The notes beneath the pieces are model-generated. The model made no database searches. It saw nothing but the letters and a program-made list of their open reading frames with translations, and was not told the origin of the DNA. Positions 14,574 to 22,372 of a stretch of DNA of 64,000 bases are shown here, in pieces. Position 1 is the first letter of the stretch; each line of letters starts with the position of its first letter. Source of the stretch: Ferrovibrio sp036381655. GTDB lineage: Bacteria > Pseudomonadota > Alphaproteobacteria > Ferrovibrionales > Ferrovibrionaceae. Made by a program: the position numbers and the translations under genes. The DNA lies in contig NZ_DASVCJ010000040.1 of NCBI RefSeq assembly GCF_036381655.1, forward strand, positions 1 through 64,000, in the 5' to 3' direction.

Positions 14574-16136
14574 ATGAACGAGCCGACCAAACCCAAGCTG
14601 GTGCTGCGCCAGGCGGCGCCGGCGGACATCCCGAAGATCCGCGCGCTGACCGCCAAGGTCTATGCCGCCCTGGGCAGCGACGGCACCTATTCGGAAGCGC
14701 AGCTGCGCGGCCATCAGCATCATTTTCCGCAAGGCCAGTTCGTCGCCGTCTATGACGATGCCATCGTCGGCTATTGCGCCACCTTCCGCATCGGCGAGGC
14801 GCTGGCGCTGGCGCCGCATGACTGGGCCACCATCACCGGCCGCGGCTATGGCTCGCGGCATGATCCGAACGGCGATTACCTCTACGGCATGGAGGTCTGC
14901 GTCGATCCCGATTACCGCGGCCTGCGCATCGGCCAGCGGCTGTATAACGCCCGCAAGCAGCTTTGCCAGCGCCTGCATCTGAAGGGCATCGTCTTCGGCG
15001 GCCGCATGCCCGGGCTGAACCGGCGCTGGAGCCAGGTCGGCTCGGCCGAGCGCTATGTCGAACTGGTGCGCGAAGGCCGCCTGCGCGATCCGGTGATCAA
15101 TTTCCAGCTGCGCAACGGCTTCGAGCCGATCGGCGTGCTGCGCGGCTATCTCGGCACCGATCACGAATCGCGCGGCTTCGGCACGCATATGCTGTGGCGC
15201 AATCCGCAGATCGCCGAGGAGGCCGAAGTGGTGGCGGCGCCGATGCTGCCGCGCCTGAGTCTGGTGCGCGTGGCCTGCGTGCAATACCAGCAGCGCGCGG
15301 TGGCCTCGTTCGAGGAATTCGCCCGCCAGGTCGAGTATTTCGTCGACGCGGTCGCCGATTACAAGGCGGATTTCGTCGTCTTCCCCGAGCTGTTCACCCT
15401 GCAGCTTCTGTCGATCGAGAACCGGCATGTGCCGCCGGCGGAGGCGATCGCGGCGCTGACCGCCTATACCGACCGGATCAAGGCGATGCTCGGCGAACTG
15501 GCGGTCGGCTACAACATCAACATCATCGGCGGCTCGCATCCGACCCGCGACGCGGACGGGCAGGTCTACAACATCTGCCATGTCTGCCTGCGCGACGGCG
15601 CGATCCACGAGCAGCGCAAGCTGCATCCGACGCCGAACGAGCGCTATTGGTGGAACATCACCGGCGGCAAAAGCATGGACACCATCATGACCGATTGCGG
15701 GCCGATCGGCGTGATGATCTGCTACGACGCCGAATTCCCCGAAGTGGCGCGCCATCTGGCCGATCAGGGCGCGCAAATCCTGTTCGTGCCGTTCTGCACC
15801 GACGAACGCCAGAGCTATCTGCGGGTGCGCTATTCCGCCCAGGCGCGCGCCGTCGAGAATCAGTGCTATGTCGCCATGGCGGGCAATGTCGGCAACCTGC
15901 CGAATGTCGAGAACATGGATATCCAATATGCCCAGAGCTGCGTGCTGACGCCCTGCGACTTCGCCTTCGCCCGCGACGGCATCGCCGCCGACACCACGCC
16001 GAATGTCGAAATGGTGGCGATCGCCGACCTGCAGCTCGAAAGCCTCGTCACCGCCCGCCAGAGCGGCACGGTGCGCAATTTGAAGGACCGCCGCTTCGAT
16101 CTCTACACCGTGACCTGGAAGGAAAGCGGCAGCTAA
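14574..16136 (+). CDS. GNAT acetyltransferase fused to a carbon-nitrogen hydrolase (nitrilase superfamily)
   Basis: The product is 520 residues. Residues 1-190 are a GNAT fold with the acetyl-CoA loop region CVDPDYRGLRIGQRLYNARK. Residues about 225-510 are a nitrilase-superfamily amidase. Its triad is visible as Glu in DFVVFPELFTLQ, Lys in QRKLHPTPNE and Cys in GVMICYDAEFPE. Such fusions are known and conserved but their substrate is not established. One domain may acylate an amine and the other hydrolyse an amide of the same metabolite. The ATG at 14574 has only a weak ribosome site. It has no obvious operon partner. Confidence 0.85.
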   Translation: MNEPTKPKLVLRQAAPADIPKIRALTAKVYAALGSDGTYSEAQLRGHQHHFPQGQFVAVYDDAIVGYCATFRIGEALALAPHDWATITGRGYGSRHDPNGDYLYGMEVCVDPDYRGLRIGQRLYNARKQLCQRLHLKGIVFGGRMPGLNRRWSQVGSAERYVELVREGRLRDPVINFQLRNGFEPIGVLRGYLGTDHESRGFGTHMLWRNPQIAEEAEVVAAPMLPRLSLVRVACVQYQQRAVASFEEFARQVEYFVDAVADYKADFVVFPELFTLQLLSIENRHVPPAEAIAALTAYTDRIKAMLGELAVGYNINIIGGSHPTRDADGQVYNICHVCLRDGAIHEQRKLHPTPNERYWWNITGGKSMDTIMTDCGPIGVMICYDAEFPEVARHLADQGAQILFVPFCTDERQSYLRVRYSAQARAVENQCYVAMAGNVGNLPNVENMDIQYAQSCVLTPCDFAFARDGIAADTTPNVEMVAIADLQLESLVTARQSGTVRNLKDRRFDLYTVTWKESGS

Positions 16137-16288
16137 GCCGTCCTATCCATTCGTCATTCCGGCCGGGCGCCGCCCGTTCCATGCGGCGCGCGGGGCGGCC
16201 GATGCTTACCGGACCTTAACTTATGCCGACCGGGTGGCAGGGATAAAATGGCGGAAACTCACGACGATCCACCGCCTCTCCTGATATC

Positions 16289-18826
16289 ATGAAACTCCTC
16301 TATCATTGGTCGGTCTCGCGCCTGACCGTCGGCATCTGCGCCGCGCTGCTCTTCGCCGTCTTCGGCCTGGTCGGCTATTCGATCCTGCTGGACTATCGCG
16401 AAACCCGCGATCAGGCCTATCGGGACACGCAGAACCTTGCCAAGCTGATGTCCGAACATGCCCTGCAGACCATGGCGGCGACCGACCAGGCGCTGCTGGG
16501 CATTCTCAATCAGCTCGATACCGCCCGCCTGAACGATCCCGCCTACCGGCCTTTCGTTCATCGCATCCTGCGCGAGCGGCTGCCGCTGCAGCCGAACATC
16601 TATGCCTTCTATATCGTGGATGCCGCCGGGCGTTTGCGGCATTCCTCCACCGCCGAGCAGGTCGACGGCATCGATTTTTCCGACCGCAACGTGTTCCACA
16701 GGCTGCGCGACATGCCGGGCACGGCGATGGCGATCGGCACGACGGCGGTCGGCCGGATCGACCATGCCAAGAACAGGTGGATCATCAGCATGGGACGCCG
16801 GCTGGAGGACCCCAAGGGCCGCTTCGCCGGCGCCCTCATCGCGGTGATGGCGCTTGGAACCTTCCAGAATACCTACGACCTGATCCGCCTCGGCACCCAC
16901 GGCACCATCGGGCTGCTGCGCACCGACGGCCGCCTGATCGCCGGCACCCCGTTCAATCCCGAATTATTCGCCTTCGACTTCAGCCGCCTGCCAGTCTTCA
17001 GCGAATTGCTCCCCAAATCCCCCGCAGGCACCTTCGAGACGCCCGCCGCGGTGGACGGCCTGCGCCGCTTCGCCGCATATCAGAAAGTGCCCGGCCGGAA
17101 TCTCGTCGTCTTCGTCGGCCTTGCCGAACGCGATGTTTTCGCCCATTGGCGTCAGGAATCCATCCAGCTGGCCGTGCTGGCCGCCATCATGATGGCGGTT
17201 GCGATCGGCCTGTCGGCCCTGGCCTTTCGCATCGTCCGCGGCTGGCAGCGGGACTCGAAACGCAATGAGGAACGGCTGGCGGCCATGGCCGCTGCCGCCG
17301 AGCAGGGGCGCCAGGATATCGAAGCGATCTTCCGCACCATGTCGGATGCCTTCTATACCCTCGACGATGCCTTCCGCTTCACCTATCTGAACCCGCGCGC
17401 CGAGCGGATCTTAGGCTCCGGCGGGGAGCTGATCGGCCGGATGCTGTGGGACGCCTTCCCCGACGCCCGCGATACCGTGGCATGGACCGAGCTGCATACC
17501 GTCATGACGCAGAGGCGGCCGCGCGAATTCGAGGTCTTCTATCCGCCGTTCGAGGCCTGGTTCGAAGTGCGCGCCTTCCCGCACAAGGCGGGCCTGGCGG
17601 TCTATTTCCGCGATGTGACCAAGCGCCACGAGATGGAAGAGCAGCTCCGGCAGGCCCAGAAGATGGATGCCATCGGCCAGCTCACCGGCGGGATCGCGCA
17701 TGATTTCAACAACCTGCTGACCGTGATCCTCGGCAATACCGACCTGCTGGCGAGCCGGCTGGACGGCAGCGAACCGCTGGCGCGGGTGGCCGTTCTGGCG
17801 CGCGACGCCGCCGAGAAGGCGGCCGAGCTGACCCAGCGGCTCCTGGCCTTCGCGCGGCGGCAGACGCTGGACCCCGGCGTCATCGACGTCAATCAGACGC
17901 TGCTTGCGCTGCAGCCGCTGCTGCAGCATAGCCTGGGCGCGCAGATCACCATCAACCTCGATTGCGGCGAGAAGCTGTGGCCTGCCCTGGTCGATCCGGG
18001 CCAGTTCGAGACGGCGATCCTGAATCTGGCGATCAATGCGCGCGATGCCATGCCGCAAGGCGGCCGCCTCGATATCGAAACCGGGCAGTTGACGATGAGC
18101 GAGGCGGCGGCGCGGCAGATCCGCGAAATGCAGCCGGGCGATTACGTCACCGTCACGGTGAGCGATACCGGCACCGGCATGCCGCGCGAGGTCGCCGCCC
18201 GCGTCTTCGAACCCTTCTTCACCACCAAGGAGCTCGGCAAGGGGTCCGGCCTGGGGCTTCCCATGGTCTATGGTTTCGTCAAGCAATCCGGCGGCCATGT
18301 CCAGCTTCAGTCGGAGCCCGGGATCGGTACCACGGTGACGCTCTATCTGCCGCGCGCCAGGGCCGAAGCGCCGGCAGCGGACGCCGCCGCCGCGCCTGCC
18401 GCGCACCCCTCGCCCGCCCCTCGCGGCAGCGAGCGGATTCTGCTGGTGGAGGACGACGAGATGGTGCGGCGCCACACCGTCGCTCTGCTGAGCGGCCTCG
18501 GCTACGTGGTCACCGCTGTCGCCATGGCGGCGGAGGGCCTGGATGCCTTCGCCCGGCAATCCTTCGATCTCGTCGTCAGCGACATCATACTGCCGGGCGG
18601 CATGAATGGCCGCGAAATGGCGCTGCATATGCTGCAGGACAAGCCGTCGCAGAAGATCCTGCATATTTCAGGCTATGCCGAGAATGGCATTCTCGACGAC
18701 CGGGAGGGCGTGCATCTGCTGTGGAAGCCATTCCGCAACCACGACCTCGCCGCCAAGCTGCGCGAAATCCTGGATGGCGATGCCGCGGTACGGCCGGCGG
18801 TTACAGATCGCGATACAGATCGTTGA
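16289..18826 (+). CDS. Membrane hybrid sensor histidine kinase with PAS and receiver domains
   Basis: The product is 845 residues. A transmembrane helix (about 12-33), an extracytoplasmic PDC/Cache-like sensor (about 35-285) and a second helix (about 288-312) come first. A PAS domain follows (about 340-450; FRTMSDAFYTLDDAFRFTYL). The HisKA domain carries the phospho-acceptor His in GGIAHDFNNLLTVILGN. The HATPase_c domain has NLAINARDAM, VSDTGTGMP and GKGSGLGLPMVYGF. The C-terminal receiver domain starts at ILLVEDDEMVRR, with the phospho-Asp in VVSDIILPGG and the Lys in LWKPF. The ligand is unknown. It converges on a single-domain response regulator and a small gene, which may be its partners. 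Confidence 0.9.
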   Translation: MKLLYHWSVSRLTVGICAALLFAVFGLVGYSILLDYRETRDQAYRDTQNLAKLMSEHALQTMAATDQALLGILNQLDTARLNDPAYRPFVHRILRERLPLQPNIYAFYIVDAAGRLRHSSTAEQVDGIDFSDRNVFHRLRDMPGTAMAIGTTAVGRIDHAKNRWIISMGRRLEDPKGRFAGALIAVMALGTFQNTYDLIRLGTHGTIGLLRTDGRLIAGTPFNPELFAFDFSRLPVFSELLPKSPAGTFETPAAVDGLRRFAAYQKVPGRNLVVFVGLAERDVFAHWRQESIQLAVLAAIMMAVAIGLSALAFRIVRGWQRDSKRNEERLAAMAAAAEQGRQDIEAIFRTMSDAFYTLDDAFRFTYLNPRAERILGSGGELIGRMLWDAFPDARDTVAWTELHTVMTQRRPREFEVFYPPFEAWFEVRAFPHKAGLAVYFRDVTKRHEMEEQLRQAQKMDAIGQLTGGIAHDFNNLLTVILGNTDLLASRLDGSEPLARVAVLARDAAEKAAELTQRLLAFARRQTLDPGVIDVNQTLLALQPLLQHSLGAQITINLDCGEKLWPALVDPGQFETAILNLAINARDAMPQGGRLDIETGQLTMSEAAARQIREMQPGDYVTVTVSDTGTGMPREVAARVFEPFFTTKELGKGSGLGLPMVYGFVKQSGGHVQLQSEPGIGTTVTLYLPRARAEAPAADAAAAPAAHPSPAPRGSERILLVEDDEMVRRHTVALLSGLGYVVTAVAMAAEGLDAFARQSFDLVVSDIILPGGMNGREMALHMLQDKPSQKILHISGYAENGILDDREGVHLLWKPFRNHDLAAKLREILDGDAAVRPAVTDRDTDR

Positions 18827-19052
18827 GATCGAAGCGCATCATCGGGCCCGGCAGGTCGACCGGGGGCTCCACCATGACGCCATTGACCCATTCGAAGCCC
18901 GCCGCCATGGCGGCGAGCACCTGGGCAGGGTTGGGCAGGCCGAGCACATAGCTGCGCAGATCCGCCGGCGCGGCGTTTGGCCGAACGGATCGGGTGGCGG
19001 CGCCAGCCTTGCCGCTTGCCGGCCGGAAGGGGGTGACCACCTCGCCCGGCAT
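18801..19052 (-). CDS. Small protein of unknown function coupled to the response regulator
   Basis: The product is 83 residues from ATG 19052. The ATG shares its A with the last base of the upstream regulator's TGA stop (TGATG), the arrangement of translationally coupled genes. The N-terminal 35 residues look disordered and basic; the rest is likely ordered (LRSYVLGLPNPAQVLAAMA, then MMRFDLNDLYRDL). I do not recognise a family. Its 3' end overlaps the 3' end of the histidine kinase gene by 26 bp on the opposite strand. The coupling suggests a role with the regulator. Confidence 0.55.
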   Translation of the reverse strand: MPGEVVTPFRPASGKAGAATRSVRPNAAPADLRSYVLGLPNPAQVLAAMAAGFEWVNGVMVEPPVDLPGPMMRFDLNDLYRDL

Positions 19053-19432
19053 CACATCACGCTGCCGAGCACCCGGTCGATGGCGGCGAGAAGCTGATCG
19101 GGCCGGAAGGGCTTGGCCAGCACGGCATCGGCGCCGAAGGACTTGGCATATTCGAGCAGGTCCATGTTGCGGGTGCGGCCGCCGCCCGATATGGCGACGA
19201 TGCGGACATTCCTGCTGTTCCGGCGCAGCAGCATGATGGCCTCGAGCCCGTCGGTTTCCGGCATCAGGATATCGGTGATGACGACATCGAAGCCGTCATG
19301 CCGGGCCGCCTGGTCCAGGGCCCTGGCGCCGTTCTCGGCGGTAACGACGGAATGGCCCGCGGTCTGCAGCATCAGCTGCAGGCTGTCGCGCAGCAGGATT
19401 TCATCTTCGACCAAGAGAATCTGCGCCATCAT
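19052..19432 (-). CDS. Single-domain response regulator (CheY-like)
   Basis: The product is 126 residues and consists of a receiver domain only. ILLVEDEILLRDSL carries the acidic pocket, VVITDILMPETDGLEA the phospho-Asp, IVAISGGG the Thr/Ser switch region (Ser here) and DAVLAKPFRPDQLL the conserved Lys. No output domain is present, so it acts by protein contact or phosphorelay. Two adjacent ATG codons (19432, 19429) are possible starts, after GGGACGG. It lies tail-to-tail with the hybrid kinase, whose own receiver could relay phosphate through a phosphotransfer protein that is not in the window. Confidence 0.85.
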   Translation of the reverse strand: MMAQILLVEDEILLRDSLQLMLQTAGHSVVTAENGARALDQAARHDGFDVVITDILMPETDGLEAIMLLRRNSRNVRIVAISGGGRTRNMDLLEYAKSFGADAVLAKPFRPDQLLAAIDRVLGSVM

Positions 19433-19536
19433 CCGTCCCGATTCCGTTGCGCCGCCTCCGTTTATGGCAGATTGGCGCCAAGGATGAAGGTTACTATCCG
19501 GGAAGGTTACCGTCCGATAAGCTGCATGGCGGGGCG

Positions 19537-21153
19537 CTAGGCCCCGGCCGGCGGCTCGGCCGCGCGGATCAGATCGGCGGCCTTCTCGGCGATCATGATG
19601 GTCGGCGCGTTGGTGTTGCCGCCGATCAGCGCGGGCATGACCGAGGCGTCGGCGACCCACAGGCCGTCCAGGCCGCGCAGGCGCAGCGTCGCCGCATCGA
19701 CGACCGCGCCGGGATCGTCGGCGGCGCCCATGCGGCAGGTGCCGACCGGATGGTAGATGGTATCGGCGCGCTTGCGGATTTCGCCCAGCAGGGCATCGTC
19801 GCTTTCGATGCCGGCGGTATAAAGCTCCTGCGGCCGCAGGGCCTGGAAGGGGGCGGCGGCCATGATGCGGCGGGCGAGCTTGACGCCCTTGAGCAGCAGG
19901 GCGGCATCGTCGGGATGGGTCAGGAATTGCGGATCGATCTTCGGCGGCAGCATCGGGTCGGCGCTTTTCAGGCCGACGCTGCCGCGGCTTTTCGGCCGCA
20001 ATACGCAGGTATGCAGGCTGTAGCCATGGCCGCGATGCAGCTTGCGGGCATGGTCGTCGACCAGGCTGATGACGAAGTGAAGCTGCAGATCGGGCCGCGG
20101 CTGCGACGGATCGGAGCGCAGGAAGCCGCCGGCCTCGGCGTAATTGCTGGTCAACTGGCCGCGGCGCTCGCGGCGCCAGCGCCGGATTTCGCGCAACAGC
20201 CGCAGGCCGCCGGCGGCCGACAGGCCGATCAGCTCGGTGGTGGCGGCCTTGTAGAGCAGGATGAAGTCGACATGGTCCTGCAGGTTCTGCCCGACGCCGG
20301 GCAGCTCATGCAGCACCGGGATGCCTTCGTCCCTGAGCTGCGGGCCGGGGCCGATGCCGGACAGCATCAGCAGCTGCGGCGATTGCAGCGCGCCGGCGCA
20401 CAGCACCACGCCGGCGGCGGCGCGCAGGGATAATTCCTTCCGTCCCTTTTTGACGATCGCGCCGACGGCGCGGCGCCCGGCCAGCAGGATGCGCAGCACC
20501 CGGGCATCGGTTTCAATATGCAGGTTGCGGCGGGCGCGCACCTCGGGCGGCAGATAGGCCCGGGCCGCCGACCAGCGCTCGCCGTTTTTCTGCGTGACCT
20601 GGTAATAGCCGACGCCCTCCTGCTCCGGGCCGTTGAAATCGGCATTGCGCGGCAGTTGCAGCGCGTCGCAGGCCTGCAGGAAGGTTTCGCTGACCGGGCT
20701 GGGCGAGCGCAGATCGGCGACATGCAGCGGGCCGTCCTGGTTGTGATACGCGCCGCCGAACGCCTCGTTGCCCTCGGCGCGCCTGAAATAGGGCAGCACG
20801 TCCTTGAACGCCCAGCCTCTGGCGCCGTGCAGTTCGGCCCAGTCGTCGTAATCGCCGGCATGACCGCGGATGTAGATCATCGCATTCATGCCGGAGGAGC
20901 CGCCGAGCATCCTGCCGCGCGGCTGATAGCCGCGCCGGCCGCCGAAGCCGGGCTGCGGCTCGGTCTCGAAGGCCCAGTTGTGCCAGCGGGTCGGCATGAA
21001 GGCGGCGGCGCCGATCGGCACGCGGCAGAGGATATGATCGTCCGGCGGGCCGGCTTCGAGCAGGCAGACCCGGCTGGTTCCGTCGTCGCTCAGGCGGCGC
21101 GCCAGCACGCAGCCGGCAGAGCCGCCGCCGATCACCACGTAATCGAACTCCAT
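19537..21153 (-). CDS. GMC-family FAD-dependent oxidoreductase (choline/alcohol dehydrogenase-like)
   Basis: The product is 538 residues. The FAD-binding motif VIGGGSAGCVLARRLSDD is at residues 6-23. GMC signature 1 is seen as GRMLGGSSGMNAMIYIRGH and signature 2 as GALQSPQLLMLSGIGP. The C-terminal catalytic region has YHPVGTCRMG (His) and VMPALIGGNTNAPTIMIAE (Asn). The family oxidises alcohols, choline or polyethylene glycol and passes electrons to quinone or oxygen. No betaine genes are nearby, so the substrate is open. The ATG at 21153 follows GGGAGG. Confidence 0.9.
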   Translation of the reverse strand: MEFDYVVIGGGSAGCVLARRLSDDGTSRVCLLEAGPPDDHILCRVPIGAAAFMPTRWHNWAFETEPQPGFGGRRGYQPRGRMLGGSSGMNAMIYIRGHAGDYDDWAELHGARGWAFKDVLPYFRRAEGNEAFGGAYHNQDGPLHVADLRSPSPVSETFLQACDALQLPRNADFNGPEQEGVGYYQVTQKNGERWSAARAYLPPEVRARRNLHIETDARVLRILLAGRRAVGAIVKKGRKELSLRAAAGVVLCAGALQSPQLLMLSGIGPGPQLRDEGIPVLHELPGVGQNLQDHVDFILLYKAATTELIGLSAAGGLRLLREIRRWRRERRGQLTSNYAEAGGFLRSDPSQPRPDLQLHFVISLVDDHARKLHRGHGYSLHTCVLRPKSRGSVGLKSADPMLPPKIDPQFLTHPDDAALLLKGVKLARRIMAAAPFQALRPQELYTAGIESDDALLGEIRKRADTIYHPVGTCRMGAADDPGAVVDAATLRLRGLDGLWVADASVMPALIGGNTNAPTIMIAEKAADLIRAAEPPAGA

Positions 21154-21227
21154 GGCGCGTCCACCTCCCATGCCAGCAGAGTGTCGGGCCAACGCCGCAT
21201 CGACGCGCCCGGTTTACGCCTTCCGCT

Positions 21228-21638
21228 CTAGAGCGGCCGTGTCAAAGCGATGACCAGCAGCCAGATCGCGGCGGTCAAAATCGTGGTCCAGGTCAGCCCG
21301 ATGCCGATGGCGCGGCCGGGCTGCGGCATCCTCGCGCTGGAGAGAATCCCCCAGGCATGGACGACGCGCCCGAGCAGCAGCGCGCTGCCGAGCAGGTGCA
21401 GGGCCCAGACCGGCGCCTGGCGGCTGAGTTCGAGCAGGAACAGCAGGATCAGCGCCAGCGGCACGTATTCGGTGAAATTCGCCTGGGCGCGGACCGCCTG
21501 GCGCAGGTCGTCATGGCCGCCATCGCCGAGGCTGACCCGGCGGGAGAAGCGGCCGCTGACCACGCGCAGGGACAGCAGCACCAGCAGGATGCCGCACAGC
21601 GCCGCATAGAGGGGCGTGACGAAGAACGGCAACTGCAT
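21228..21638 (-). CDS. MAPEG-family membrane protein
   Basis: The product is 136 residues with four predicted transmembrane helices and the MAPEG motif RAQANFTEYVPLALILLFLL near residue 50. Bacterial members are often annotated as glutathione-transferase-like or of unknown function. GGGAGA precedes the ATG. It follows the GMC gene's start by 75 bp on the same strand and is probably an independent unit. Confidence 0.85.
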   Translation of the reverse strand: MQLPFFVTPLYAALCGILLVLLSLRVVSGRFSRRVSLGDGGHDDLRQAVRAQANFTEYVPLALILLFLLELSRQAPVWALHLLGSALLLGRVVHAWGILSSARMPQPGRAIGIGLTWTTILTAAIWLLVIALTRPL

Positions 21639-21708
21639 GGTCGATCTCCCGTGGCGGCTGGCCTGATAATGGATGTTAGCAACGGCGCCGGCCGGCGGCT
21701 ACCGGGCG

Positions 21709-22131
21709 CTAGAGGTCGTAGCGCCCGGCGCGCTCGGGCTGGTAGACGACCTTGTGCAGCTGGATGGCGCGGCGCTCGCCGCTGGCGGTCGACCAGGCGA
21801 TGCTCTGCCCTTCCTTCAGCCCGAGCAGCGCGGCGCCGACCGGCGTCGCCACCGAGACGAAGGCGCGGTCGAGATCGGCCTCGCCGGGATAGACGATGGT
21901 GAGCCAATGCGGCCGCCCGGTATGCTCGTAGCCGAAGACGACATGGCTGCGCATGGTGGCGACATCGGCGGCGATCCGCTCGGGCGCGACCAGCGCGGCG
22001 CGGTCGAGTTCGGCGGTCAGCATGGCGGCGACGGCGGGCTGGCGCGGCCGGATCTGGTCGGCCAGCACGATCAGGCGTTCGTAATCGGTATCGGTCACGG
22101 TGATGGCCGGACGCGGTTCGAGAAAGGACAT
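21709..22131 (-). CDS. rnk: Nucleoside diphosphate kinase regulator / GreA-GreB C-terminal domain protein
   Basis: The product is 140 residues. The N-terminal 45 residues replace the Gre coiled coil with a short helical segment, as in Rnk. The C-terminal GreA/GreB FKBP-like domain (about 50-135) shows TIVYPGEADLDRAFVSVATPVGAALLGLK, given here as overlapping short parts (TIVYPGEADL, VSVATPVGAALLGLKEG). Rnk binds RNA polymerase without transcript cleavage and affects NTP pools. The ATG at 22131 follows GCAGGAGG. Confidence 0.85.
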   Translation of the reverse strand: MSFLEPRPAITVTDTDYERLIVLADQIRPRQPAVAAMLTAELDRAALVAPERIAADVATMRSHVVFGYEHTGRPHWLTIVYPGEADLDRAFVSVATPVGAALLGLKEGQSIAWSTASGERRAIQLHKVVYQPERAGRYDL

Positions 22132-22260
22132 GGAGACCTCCTGCAAATCGACGGACCGCCGCCGGCGATGCCGGCGGGCGGCGACATGGAACAAGTTGAA
22201 CTGGAAAGGCCGAAAGCCCCGGGCGGTCAGGCGGCGCAGGGCCGCGGGCGCACGGGGCCT

Positions 22261-22282
22261 AGCCGCCTGCGTGCAGGCGGCT
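22261..22282. promoter_or_regulatory. Perfect 9-bp hairpin between methylmalonyl-CoA mutase and rnk
   Basis: AGCCGCCTG and its exact complement enclose a 4-nt loop. It is 90 bp past the mutase stop and 130 bp before the rnk start on the minus strand. There is no T-run, so it may stabilise RNA ends or aid Rho-dependent termination. Confidence 0.5.
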
Positions 22283-22372
22283 GGCGCGACAAAGCGACAG
22301 GATGTCGGCGGCGCGAGCGGTCATGGCCCGATAAAGATGGCGCTTTTGCCGCCGACTTACAAGGGCAGCAAC

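Noticed and set aside
14337..15926. A 529-codon minus-strand frame across the GNAT-nitrilase gene
   Set aside because: It is antisense to a protein with both catalytic motifs and starts without a ribosome site.
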